The position numbers were made by a program, and so were the translations under genes. A stretch of DNA of 45,339 nt from Carboxylicivirga fragile. GTDB lineage: Bacteria > Bacteroidota > Bacteroidia > Bacteroidales > Marinilabiliaceae. Numbering within the stretch: the stretch's first letter is position 1; every line of letters starts with the position of its first letter. A model generated the notes under the pieces. The model was not told the DNA's origin. It did not search any database and saw nothing but the letters and a program-made list of their open reading frames with translations. Shown here piece by piece: positions 37,262 to 45,120 of this stretch. The DNA is taken from NCBI GenBank assembly GCA_025499625.1, contig JAFMVD010000049.1, positions 1 through 45,339 on the forward strand, written 5' to 3'.

Positions 37262-39424
37262 TTAGCTTTCGAGTATGCGGTCAACAACTAATTGACGGAA
37301 TTCAGGAGTTAGCATTGAAAAATAGGCCGTGAATCCTGTTATTCGGACAACCAATTCCGGGTATTTAGTTGGGTCTTTATGGGCATCCAATACTTTTTCT
37401 TTATCCATGATGTTCACATTGATGAGTGTACCACCCATTTTAAAATGTGCTTTAATAATGGATCCGATTAAATCAGCATGTTCCTGCTTGGCCATACTAG
37501 GATCCACTTCCCACTGCATAGGTGCGGTATTGCCATAACCTGGTTGCACACGTGCTATGGCAGATGCCATTGCCAAAGAAGCAGCATCGGCTGTAAATCC
37601 TGGATTTGGATTGGCACCGTGCGAAATAGGTTCGTGCTTTTTCCGTCCATTAGGTGTTGCACCCAATGCTTTACCAAAACCAACCGTATTGGCCCATGAA
37701 AAAAGTCCGGGAATAAAAAGGTGCTGTTTCTTTGCATCGCATTCCAGTCTAACAAAATCGGAGAAAATTAATTGTGTTTTATGAGCCCATTTGTCAGCTA
37801 AAGAGTTTCCCTGGCCGTAGCGATCACTATTTTTCATTAACAAACGAATGCGCTCACCTTCCGCCTCTTCAAAATTAGATTGTATGTGGTAATTAATTTC
37901 ATCCCATGATATCTTATTTTCTTTTTCAATGCGTTGCTCCAAGGCAGCTAATGAATCTGCCACAACAGCTAATCCAGCGCCATCAATGGCTAGATTGTAA
38001 TACTTGGCACCGCCATCGGCAACATCTAGTCCTTTTTCAATTGGGCCATGACTCAAAAGGTTAAGTATGAGCTCAGGTTCATTGTATTTTTGGTATTTAA
38101 GGTGGTGGCGTATTCCATTGGCAGCAGTTTCAACCGCAAGTTTAAGGTGTGATTCAAACCGATTCCACAAATCACTTGTGCTATTTGCGAGTGATTTATT
38201 ATCCATCATCTCCTTGTAAGCTACTTCAAACACCTTAGCCATGTTTACTTTTACCAAATCATTCATGGTGTATTCCATGCCTGGTAACGACATCCAGTTA
38301 CAACCGACGGCAATACGTTGACGTGCTGTTGAGGCATCAAAACCATTTTTCATAAAGCCATCAACCAAGGATTTATCACCTGAAAAGCGAGGCCAGGCAT
38401 TTTTATTCTTAATCAAATAATGCAAGGAGCGATTAAACAATTGTTCCTCCATGCCATCGTGAACACGCACCGTAATATTAAGTGCTGTATTTATTTTATC
38501 ACCTGCTTCGAGGATTAAATAGGATATGTCAGATGTTTGATCATTACCATCTTTATCGGGGCCACCCAATTGCCAGTAAATAGGATCGTTTATCAGAAAG
38601 CAGGCCAAATAATAAACGGTTTTGTCTTGATCTATTCGTCCCTCGGCCAAATCTTTTTCATAAAATGGCTGAAGCAAGGTGTCAATTTGTCCACCAGCTC
38701 CGTCACGATTGTAGGTACGTGAGGCTAAATGATACCAAATAATCCATTGACATGCTTCGCGTAATGTTTGTGGGGGGGCGGATAGAATGTTCTCATTGAC
38801 CTGAAGCATCTCATTGAGATTCTCAAGCAAAAGGGGATCTTGTTCAAGAGTAATCAGTTGGTGTATGGCCTTAATGTGATTTCTTATCCAAACCTGAATG
38901 CTCTTTATGGCACGTTCATGTGCCTTGTAGAATTTTTGTTGTTCGGGTGATGTATTTATTTTCCGGTAAGTTTCTATTTTATCAAGTAGACCTTGCCAGC
39001 CAAGCTTAACGCCCATTTGGTAATCGGGAGCAAAGTGTGCATCATCGCCAATGCCTGAAATAATATCATATTTATCAATGTTCTCTTGCAGATGATCATA
39101 TGGATAATCGGGGTTCCATTTGTTTGAACGCATTCGCGACATGAAATAACTCCAGCGGCCTGCAAAGGCATCATTGGGATCGATATAAACCTCATGATTC
39201 TCCATTAGATTACAGAAGTTATTTGTCCACCCATCTAAACCGTAAAACGATCCATCGGCATGATTATGGATACTCTTCCATCCGTTTTCAGGAGGAACAA
39301 CACGACCATAATCATCTTCGTCTAGTAAGCCTTCTATTTTAATTTTTGTTTTGGTCTGAGCTAGTTTTTTCCTTTTCAGAACATCAATCCTTTTTTGAAA
39401 TCTAAAGTTATCAAGTGCTTTCAT
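37262..39424 (-). CDS. Glycyl radical enzyme, substrate unknown
   Basis: This is an oxygen-sensitive radical enzyme of 720 residues in the pyruvate formate-lyase superfamily. The C-terminal glycyl radical loop is R-I-T-G697-F-T-A-Y-F, the canonical R-V-x-G-Y with phenylalanine after the glycine, 24 residues from the end. The thiyl cysteine is C375 in A-V-G-C-N-W-M-S. Dehydratase- and lyase-type members (CutC, glycerol/propanediol dehydratase, HypD) have G-C-V-E here, with the glutamate as base; this protein has tryptophan at that place, and it also lacks the C-C pair of pyruvate formate-lyase. The class and reaction are therefore not assignable. Its activase lies upstream and a cupin downstream. 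Confidence 0.88.
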   Translation of the reverse strand: MKALDNFRFQKRIDVLKRKKLAQTKTKIKIEGLLDEDDYGRVVPPENGWKSIHNHADGSFYGLDGWTNNFCNLMENHEVYIDPNDAFAGRWSYFMSRMRSNKWNPDYPYDHLQENIDKYDIISGIGDDAHFAPDYQMGVKLGWQGLLDKIETYRKINTSPEQQKFYKAHERAIKSIQVWIRNHIKAIHQLITLEQDPLLLENLNEMLQVNENILSAPPQTLREACQWIIWYHLASRTYNRDGAGGQIDTLLQPFYEKDLAEGRIDQDKTVYYLACFLINDPIYWQLGGPDKDGNDQTSDISYLILEAGDKINTALNITVRVHDGMEEQLFNRSLHYLIKNKNAWPRFSGDKSLVDGFMKNGFDASTARQRIAVGCNWMSLPGMEYTMNDLVKVNMAKVFEVAYKEMMDNKSLANSTSDLWNRFESHLKLAVETAANGIRHHLKYQKYNEPELILNLLSHGPIEKGLDVADGGAKYYNLAIDGAGLAVVADSLAALEQRIEKENKISWDEINYHIQSNFEEAEGERIRLLMKNSDRYGQGNSLADKWAHKTQLIFSDFVRLECDAKKQHLFIPGLFSWANTVGFGKALGATPNGRKKHEPISHGANPNPGFTADAASLAMASAIARVQPGYGNTAPMQWEVDPSMAKQEHADLIGSIIKAHFKMGGTLINVNIMDKEKVLDAHKDPTKYPELVVRITGFTAYFSMLTPEFRQLVVDRILES

Positions 39425-39455
39425 GTGTCTATATTTTATTTTTCAATGGCCACAT

Positions 39456-39517
39456 GGTACGATAGCTATCGTACCTCGCCACAATAGTCATTCCCCTGTG
39501 TGAGAAAACTTTTCTCA
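39456..39517. promoter_or_regulatory. Two perfect palindromes between activase and glycyl radical enzyme genes
   Basis: GGTACGATAGCTATCGTACC (39456-39475) is a 20-base perfect palindrome. TGAGAAAA-C-TTTTCTCA (39501-39517) is an eight-base inverted repeat around one base. Both lie in the 118-base gap between the activating enzyme stop and the glycyl radical enzyme start. They could be operator sites, an attenuator or processing signal setting enzyme-to-activase ratio, or inserted repeats. Confidence 0.5.
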
Positions 39518-39542
39518 TGGCTCGTTTCATATGATTGTTTTT

Positions 39543-40442
39543 TTAGTCGATTGCTTTTTCAATGTTATATTTCTTAAGAATGCTATCGTATTTTATTAGG
39601 TCATTATTTGTGAGACCTTTTTCATTCTGAAATGGATTATCAATTCCCAAGTTTTTGTATTTGTTTGCTCCTAAAGGATGAAATGGTAATAGTTCAAATT
39701 TTTCAATGTTCTTAAGTTCAGACACAAATGCTGCAATTTGCTCAATTTCTAGTATTGAGTCATTGACATTAGGAATAACAGGTGTTCGTAGCCAATAAGG
39801 CTTTCCGGTTTTGTCTAGCAGCTTAATATTCTCAAGTATTAAATCGTTGTTTACGCTGGTCCACTTTATATGATCAGATTTAGTAATCATTTTAAGATCG
39901 GCCATTACCAGGTCAACATGTTGAAGAACTTCCTTATAATGCGACCATTGACAATGCAGGTTAGTTTCAATAGCCGTATGAATATATTGTTGCTTACAGA
40001 GCTTAAATACTTCCTCTGTAAATTTTGCCTGAAGCATAGGTTCGCCACCGGAAATGGTGACACCTCCTCCTGATTCTTTGAAATAGGGCAGGTCCTGCTT
40101 AATTTCATCAACCAGCAACTGCGGACTTATTGTTCTTCCAATTTTGTGAAGTGCGTTGGGAAAACAATGATTAATACATTCAAAGCAGGCTGTGCACTGT
40201 TTTTTATTGAATTGTACTATTCCTGCATCGTTTGATAGTGCCTTACTATCACAAACGGGTAGGCAGGCTTTGCAATTGATACACTTATCTGCAATCCATT
40301 CAAGTTCTTCTTTCTGAGAAAAGGTTTCAGGATTGTGGCACCATCTACATCGCATATTGCATCCCTTGAGAAAGATAGTAGTTCGGATGCCTGGTCCGTC
40401 ATGAATTGACATGCGTTGTATGTTGGTAATTATTCCCTGCAT
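39543..40442 (-). CDS. Glycyl radical enzyme activating enzyme (radical SAM)
   Basis: This radical-SAM activase of 299 residues installs the glycyl radical on its partner. The SAM cluster motif is C28-N-M-R-C32-R-W-C35. It is followed by an inserted ferredoxin domain with two C-x2-C-x2-C-x3-C sets (C54/57/60/64 and C83/86/89/93), as in activases of glycyl radical enzymes other than pyruvate formate-lyase. The G-G-G-V-T-I-S-G-G-E-P SAM-binding motif is intact. It lies directly upstream of the glycyl radical enzyme on the same strand and has a promoter of its own just before the start. Confidence 0.93.
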   Translation of the reverse strand: MQGIITNIQRMSIHDGPGIRTTIFLKGCNMRCRWCHNPETFSQKEELEWIADKCINCKACLPVCDSKALSNDAGIVQFNKKQCTACFECINHCFPNALHKIGRTISPQLLVDEIKQDLPYFKESGGGVTISGGEPMLQAKFTEEVFKLCKQQYIHTAIETNLHCQWSHYKEVLQHVDLVMADLKMITKSDHIKWTSVNNDLILENIKLLDKTGKPYWLRTPVIPNVNDSILEIEQIAAFVSELKNIEKFELLPFHPLGANKYKNLGIDNPFQNEKGLTNNDLIKYDSILKKYNIEKAID

Positions 40443-40464
40443 TCACTTGTAAATTGGTTCCTTA

Positions 40465-40495
40465 CAAAGCTACCTGCTATGGAGTGAATAGGAAA
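40465..40495 (-). promoter_or_regulatory. Promoter of the activase/glycyl radical enzyme operon
   Basis: On the minus strand, TAGCTTTG (40472-40465) matches TAnnTTTG, and TTTC (40495-40492), one base off TTTG, lies 19 bases upstream. Transcription would start close to 40458, leaving a short leader before the ATG at 40442. Confidence 0.5.
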
Positions 40496-40577
40496 AAATT
40501 ACTATTGGGCAGAATATATAAAAAGTTGCCCTGAGGCGATGTCTCTACGGAGTTGGCTAAGATTAAAGCAATTCTGC

Positions 40578-41417
40578 TTAAAAAACTTTGTGATTCTTTT
40601 TTCGATATTCGGCGGGTGTAAGTCCAGTGTACTTTTTATAGGTACGATAAAAATAGGAAATGGAATCGAAGCCGCAACTGTAGCAAATTGATTTAATGGA
40701 TGAGTTAGTCATGATTAACTGCTGACTGGCATGTTGAAGACGTGCTTTTATTATGGTTTCCGTGAGTGTCTGTTTAAGGTGTTTTTTTAAAACACGATTT
40801 ACGTGATCAACGGAACGTTGTGTGAGGTTCACAAAAGCGGGTGTTCCTTCTTTAAGTAACTCAGGCGTCACAAAATTCTCCAATGCATAAGCGAGCCAAT
40901 GGGGTAGATGTTCTTGATTGCTTTCAATTTTGCTAATTAATTTAAAAATGTGAATCATGATTGAATCCAGATTCAAATAATTGCGTGATTGACTTAGAAG
41001 TCGATCAGTAATAGCCGAAAGCTCATTGAGTTGATCGGTGTCGAGAAGCACTGTAAAAGGCAATTGATCAGTACTCCAAAAGTAGGATTTACTATTTGGA
41101 AAATAGCGATTTCTGAAGCAGCTTAGACTTTCTTTGTAAAATGCAATGTTGGTAATTACCAGATTATCCTTTGATTTTGAAAGTTTAAAAGTGTGATTGT
41201 CTTCTGGGCGAACCAAGCATAAAGTACCTTTTTCAATGGGGATTTCATTTCCATTAATAACATGAATGCCACGACCTGATTTTATCCAAAATACTTCGGC
41301 AAAGCCATGCTTATGCATGCGTAAATCATTCTGCGAACTTATCGTAGTACGCGCCACATGAAAAGCTTCTTTTTCATTATCGAGAAAGGCATTAAGTTTA
41401 AAATGTGTATCCGCCAT
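40578..41417 (-). CDS. Cupin-AraC transcriptional regulator (paralogue)
   Basis: This is a 279-residue AraC-type regulator: an N-terminal cupin-like sensor (I-E-K-G-T-L-C-L-V-R-P-E-D near residues 60-72) and two C-terminal helix-turn-helix motifs (C-Y-S-C-G-F-D-S-I-S-Y-F-Y-R-T-Y-K-K). It aligns end to end with the mannan-cluster AraC at 17765, including the final N-H-K-V-F, and looks roughly half identical by eye. It is upstream of the activase on the same strand and probably controls that operon. The sensor similarity suggests a sugar-like inducer related to the other regulator's ligand. Confidence 0.88.
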   Translation of the reverse strand: MADTHFKLNAFLDNEKEAFHVARTTISSQNDLRMHKHGFAEVFWIKSGRGIHVINGNEIPIEKGTLCLVRPEDNHTFKLSKSKDNLVITNIAFYKESLSCFRNRYFPNSKSYFWSTDQLPFTVLLDTDQLNELSAITDRLLSQSRNYLNLDSIMIHIFKLISKIESNQEHLPHWLAYALENFVTPELLKEGTPAFVNLTQRSVDHVNRVLKKHLKQTLTETIIKARLQHASQQLIMTNSSIKSICYSCGFDSISYFYRTYKKYTGLTPAEYRKKNHKVF

Positions 41418-41870
41418 TTTTTATTGTTTTCAAAACAAAGGAATGGCAAGTTAAGATTTATTGCATAATTATTAATATTAGTTTAGAATAGATTCTTGTT
41501 AAATATAATGTTTGTTGATTAGTCAATAAGATTTTGATGCTTTTGGTGTATATTTATGAGGGTTTTAAGGTATTAATGAATAACAGGTAGGTAATTTAGA
41601 TTTAAAATACGTTTGGGAGTGGATCAGATTCAAAACAAACTTATTTCTGTAATTAAAAATAAGGCGTTGACTTTGCGCATTTTGTCGATATTTCATCATT
41701 TAAATATGAGCAAAGCAAAGGCTATTCAACTGCAGTTTTATTGGGCATTGTTTTGTCTAAAGAATATCTAAAGAGGGTTGCTGCAAGTTCCGATTATGTT
41801 GAGCAAATGAAATTCAAAAAATTGAATTTGCGACAAATAATGTGTATTTTCGTTGCAAAACATGCATCGA
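41418..41870. other. Intergenic region before the Fic gene, no gene called
   Basis: The gap separates the divergent AraC and Fic genes and is AT-rich. An open stretch from about 41675 continues without start codon into the Fic region in another frame and is not supported as a gene. TTGCGAC (41828-41834) and GTTGCAA (41852-41858) form a near-inverted repeat just before the Fic start and may be a control site. Confidence 0.35.
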
Positions 41871-42998
41871 ATGAAAGCTTTTATACATCAATTAGATAAT
41901 TGGCCAGAGTTTAGCTGGAGCAATGATGACATTTTGAACTTGTTGAGTGAAGCCAGAAACTTACAAGGTAGGCTTATCGGAAAAATGCAGACCTTAGGCT
42001 TTGACTTAAGAAATGAAGCTTTGCTAGATACACTGACGCTTGATGTATTAAAGTCATCAGAAATTGAAGGGGAGTTCTTAAACCCCGATCAGGTACGTTC
42101 TTCGATTGCTCGTCGATTGGGGATGGTAATAGCTGGCTCGGTGGAATCTGATAGAAATGTTGAAGGTGTCGTTGAGATGATGCTGGATGCTACCCAAAAC
42201 TGCTTTAAACCATTGACAGCGGAGCGATTATTTGACTGGCATGCTGCCCTTTTTCCAACAGGAAGAAGTGGTATGTATAAAATCACTGTTGCTGATTGGC
42301 GAAAAGATACAACTGGCCCTATGCAAGTTGTTTCCGGTGCAATGGGTAAAGAGAAAGTTCATTTTCAGGCTCCTGACTCGGAAATAATAGAAAGTGAGAT
42401 GTCTCACTTTTTAGATTGGTTTAATGGTAATACAACAATAGATTTGGTCATTAAAGCTGCTATAGCCCATCTCTGGTTTGTAACTATTCATCCTTTTGAT
42501 GATGGAAATGGAAGAATTACCCGGGCATTAACAGATATGTTGCTTGCTCAATCGGATAAGAGTAATCAACGCTTTTATAGTATGTCAGCGCAAATTAGGA
42601 ATGAACGGAAACAGTACTATGCAATGTTGGAAAAAACACAAAAAGGCAGTTTGGATATTACAGATTGGATTGTTTGGTTTTTAACTTGTTTAATTAACTC
42701 TCTTCAATCAACCGACTCCGTTTTAACGAAAGTTCTATTTAAAGCTGAGTTTTGGCAGAAGCATTCGGATACCATTCTGAATGAACGACAGAGAAAATTA
42801 CTTAATATGGTAATTGATGGATTTGACGGAAAACTAAGCTCATCTAAATGGGCCAAAATTGCCAAATGTTCAAAAGATTCTGCGGTTAGGGATATTAACG
42901 ACCTGATAAGCAAAGGCATTTTTCAGAAAAAAGCTTCGGGAGGAAGAAGTACGAATTATGAACTGATAGGTTTAGCAGTTGATAATCCTAAGTTATAA
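41871..42998 (+). CDS. Fic-domain protein with N-terminal autoinhibitory motif (class II)
   Basis: This is a 375-residue Fic enzyme, expected to transfer AMP (or another nucleotide) to a target protein. The N-terminal DUF4172-like segment includes the inhibitory helix S62-S-E-I-E66-G-E, matching (S/T)-x-x-x-E-(G/N), which blocks ATP binding in cis. The catalytic loop is H207-P-F-D-D-G-N-G-R-I-T-R with all residues intact. The last ~90 residues form a winged-helix-like domain. ATG 41871 aligns with the usual start; ATG 41862 and TTG 41853 are alternatives. No separate antitoxin gene is adjacent, as expected for this class. The target is unknown. Confidence 0.9.
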   Translation: MKAFIHQLDNWPEFSWSNDDILNLLSEARNLQGRLIGKMQTLGFDLRNEALLDTLTLDVLKSSEIEGEFLNPDQVRSSIARRLGMVIAGSVESDRNVEGVVEMMLDATQNCFKPLTAERLFDWHAALFPTGRSGMYKITVADWRKDTTGPMQVVSGAMGKEKVHFQAPDSEIIESEMSHFLDWFNGNTTIDLVIKAAIAHLWFVTIHPFDDGNGRITRALTDMLLAQSDKSNQRFYSMSAQIRNERKQYYAMLEKTQKGSLDITDWIVWFLTCLINSLQSTDSVLTKVLFKAEFWQKHSDTILNERQRKLLNMVIDGFDGKLSSSKWAKIAKCSKDSAVRDINDLISKGIFQKKASGGRSTNYELIGLAVDNPKL

Positions 42999-43030
42999 GC
43001 CCTTTGATAAATAGTGTTTCAAATATAATC

Positions 43031-43380
43031 CCAGCCTTAAAGGCTTAAACCACTTTTTTTCAGACTGTCAAATAAGTCAAGGTTGAGGATGATATTTGTT
43101 GATTCCAAAGCTCTACCTTATCAAGAAATATCATTTTCACTCGATCCCGCATATTAGTGACCACTTATGGAGGAACGGAATTAGTGGCACTTTATCGGGA
43201 GACCTTTACTATTTGTCAGGCTGGGAGAGCTTCGTTTAAGGATTTGAAGGCGTACCTCGACTTTCTCGGTAACCTTACTTCGACTTCGTTCAGCAACCGT
43301 GAATGTGAGATTTGTGATGTTCGATGTGAAGAGCTGGTGTGAAGTAAGGTTGAGATTGAAGCGTGTTATGTTATTTTTGT
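43031..43380. repeat. Terminator-like hairpin and REP-like intergenic DNA
   Basis: AGCC (43033-43036) pairs with GGCT (43042-43045) and a T7 run follows near 43054-43060, a weak terminator for the Fic gene. The rest is GC-richer than its surroundings. CTCGACTTTCTCGGTAACC (about 43257-43275) and TTCGACTTCGTTCAGCAACC (about 43282-43301) are imperfect direct repeats. They resemble the dispersed CTTCGAC...CAGCAACC elements common in Bacteroidota intergenic DNA. A 61-codon frame at 43157-43342 has no recognisable content. Confidence 0.45.
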
Positions 43381-43394
43381 TTTTAATAGTGTAG

Positions 43395-43530
43395 TTTAAT
43401 GCACTTTTATAATATAAGACAGTGTTATAAAGTCAGAATATTACTTAAAGTGCATTTTAATGCTCTTTTCTTGGGAGGAATTGAATTATTCTTTACATTT
43501 GAGGAAAATAGAGCATTATGTTGCACTTTT
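43395..43530 (+). promoter_or_regulatory. HipB promoter with repeated TGCACTTT operator candidates
   Basis: The core AATGCACTTT occurs at 43398-43407 and, inverted, at 43447-43456; a third TGCACTTTT (43522-43530) overlaps the start of hipB. TACATTTG (43494-43501) matches the -7 consensus, with CTTG (43470-43473) 20 bases upstream as a weak -33, so transcription would start about ten bases before the ATG. HipB-type repressors bind several palindromic or repeated sites in their own promoter, which fits this layout. Confidence 0.55.
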
Positions 43531-43739
43531 TAGAGTTAATAAAAACCATTAAAGTTCGCAGAGAAATGTTACAGGTCAACCAAGAAATGCTAGCAGAACT
43601 TTCTGGAGTAAGTCTTAGAACCTTGAAACAGTTTGAAAGTGGGAAGGGTAATCCGACCTTACAAACGATTAGTAAATTAGCTGATGCACTAGGTCTAGAA
43701 CTCACATTGCAAGTAAAACAATTAAGACCTGGTAAATGA
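43518..43739 (+). CDS. hipB: HipB-like antitoxin, XRE-family DNA-binding protein
   Basis: This 73-residue protein is a single Cro/C1-type helix-turn-helix domain (Q-E-M-L-A-E-L-S-G-V-S-L-R-T-L-K-Q-F-E-S-G-K-G-N-P-T). In HipB-type systems it represses the operon and, with its partner, restrains the kinase. Its stop overlaps the ATG of the next gene (ATGA at 43736-43739), showing translational coupling. Repeats in the promoter are candidate operators. Confidence 0.9.
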   Translation: MLHFLELIKTIKVRREMLQVNQEMLAELSGVSLRTLKQFESGKGNPTLQTISKLADALGLELTLQVKQLRPGK

Positions 43740-44065
43740 GACAAGCTAAGGTTCTTTATAAGAATGAGGAGGCAGGTTTGATTACCCAATTAGATAATGG
43801 AACATTTGTGTTTCGATACCATGATACATGGTTTAATGCCTCAGACAAACCATCTATTAGTCTAACGCTGCCAAAAAATCAGCAAGAATACCAATCCGAT
43901 TATTTGTTTCCGTTTTTCTATAATATGTTGCCGGAAGGAACCAATAGACAAGTAGTTTGCCACGCCATGCGTATTGATAAAGAAGATCATTTTGGCTTAT
44001 TGCTAACTATTGCTAACTATGACACAATTGGAGCTGTTAGAATTATTAAAATTGCTGATGCATGA
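43736..44065 (+). CDS. hipS: HipS-like protein (separate HipA N-terminal subdomain 1)
   Basis: This is a 109-residue protein equivalent to the first subdomain of HipA (A-x-V-L-Y-K-N, then F-R-Y, S-L-T-L-P, and F-F-Y-N-M-L-P-E-G). In ordinary HipA this is fused to the kinase; here it is an independent gene overlapping hipB and hipT by four bases at each end (ATGA). That matches the three-gene HipBST organisation described in enteropathogenic E. coli, in which HipS rather than HipB neutralises the HipT kinase. The frame is clean on both sides, so it is not a frameshifted hipA. Confidence 0.85.
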   Translation: MRQAKVLYKNEEAGLITQLDNGTFVFRYHDTWFNASDKPSISLTLPKNQQEYQSDYLFPFFYNMLPEGTNRQVVCHAMRIDKEDHFGLLLTIANYDTIGAVRIIKIADA

Positions 44066-45048
44066 GTTTACCTGATATCAAAAATTGTCCCGGCACATTA
44101 AAAGAAGGGAATAAAACCTATTCATCAACCGCTTTAAAACGAGTTTTTAAAGGGAAAAAGGTTAGTCATCTACTATCTTATGAGTCGCCTGCCACAAACG
44201 AAATGACTAATGAACTGTTTGAGGATAACCGAAAAAGGATGTCTATTTCTGGTGTCCAGGAAAAGTTCTCCGTTTTGCTGGACAAAAACAAATTACGCCT
44301 CATTAATGAAGGTGAACAAGGACAATACATACTTAAACCTAAACCTGATGCAGGTAAACATCCTGAAATGATGCCAGCCAACGAGCATTTAACGATGCAA
44401 CTAGCCAGACAAGTTTTTAATATAGAAACAGCTGAGAACGCACTTGTTTTTTTTAATAATGGAGAACCAGCTTATATTACTAAGCGATTTGATGTCAGAG
44501 ATGACAATACTAAATTGGCACAGGAAGATTTTGCTGCACTAGCGCAAAGAACACCACAAACGCATGGAACAAACTATAAATATCTTGGAAGCTATTTTGA
44601 ATTATTTGAGATAATGAAAAAGTTCGTTCCAGCCTACAATATCGAAGCTCCTAAGCTCCTAAAGATAATATTATTTAACTACTTGTTTTCCAATGGTGAT
44701 GCACACTTTAAAAACTTCTCACTCATACAAACTGAGTTTGGAGACTATAAATTGAGTCCAGCTTACGATTTACTAAATAGTCGCATCCATATTCATGATA
44801 ATGATTTTGCTCTTGATGATGGTTTATTACCACCAGCACAAGCGAAAGGAAAAGTGAATGAACAGTTTTATAAGCTTGGGGAGATGTCTGGAATACAAAC
44901 AAAGCTGATTGATGCTATTTTTACTCAGCTAACTTCCCAAAAGGATGAAGTCCTTCGTTTAATTAGCCACTCTTATTTGTCTGATAAATTGCAACGAAAC
45001 TATGAACAGGCGTATTTAACCCGATTAAAAAAGTTAAGCAGGAAATAA
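44062..45048 (+). CDS. hipT: HipT-like serine/threonine kinase toxin
   Basis: This 328-residue HipA-type kinase lacks the N-terminal subdomain. The glycine-rich loop carries the serine pair of HipT, R-M-S61-I-S63-G-V-Q-E-K, where autophosphorylation regulates activity in the E. coli protein. The catalytic loop is N-G-D213-A-H-F-K-N218 and the metal aspartate is D236 in S-P-A-Y-D-L-L. In known HipBST the target is tryptophanyl-tRNA synthetase and in HipA it is GltX; the target here is not known. The gene ends the operon, and GC-rich repeat DNA follows about 75 bases on. Confidence 0.9.
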   Translation: MSLPDIKNCPGTLKEGNKTYSSTALKRVFKGKKVSHLLSYESPATNEMTNELFEDNRKRMSISGVQEKFSVLLDKNKLRLINEGEQGQYILKPKPDAGKHPEMMPANEHLTMQLARQVFNIETAENALVFFNNGEPAYITKRFDVRDDNTKLAQEDFAALAQRTPQTHGTNYKYLGSYFELFEIMKKFVPAYNIEAPKLLKIILFNYLFSNGDAHFKNFSLIQTEFGDYKLSPAYDLLNSRIHIHDNDFALDDGLLPPAQAKGKVNEQFYKLGEMSGIQTKLIDAIFTQLTSQKDEVLRLISHSYLSDKLQRNYEQAYLTRLKKLSRK

Positions 45049-45120
45049 CTGTAAGATTGAAATAGACTTCTAAAATTTCAAGTGCAGCATGTTCATAATC
45101 AAGATAATTGATTTGAGATG

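Noticed and set aside
37262-39424. Annotation as pyruvate formate-lyase
   Set aside because: No adjacent cysteine pair, and the activase has the extra ferredoxin domain that formate-lyase activases lack.
41675-41890. Open stretch without ATG running into the Fic start region
   Set aside because: No usable start codon or recognised domain; overlaps the real Fic gene in another frame.
43157-43342. 61-codon frame in the gap before hipB
   Set aside because: Lies in repeat-like DNA, lacks a recognisable domain and has no plausible leader.
43736-45048. hipA broken by a frameshift
   Set aside because: Both parts have their own ATG with ATGA overlaps, normal domain ends and the HipT S-I-S motif, so the split is a genuine HipS/HipT pair.
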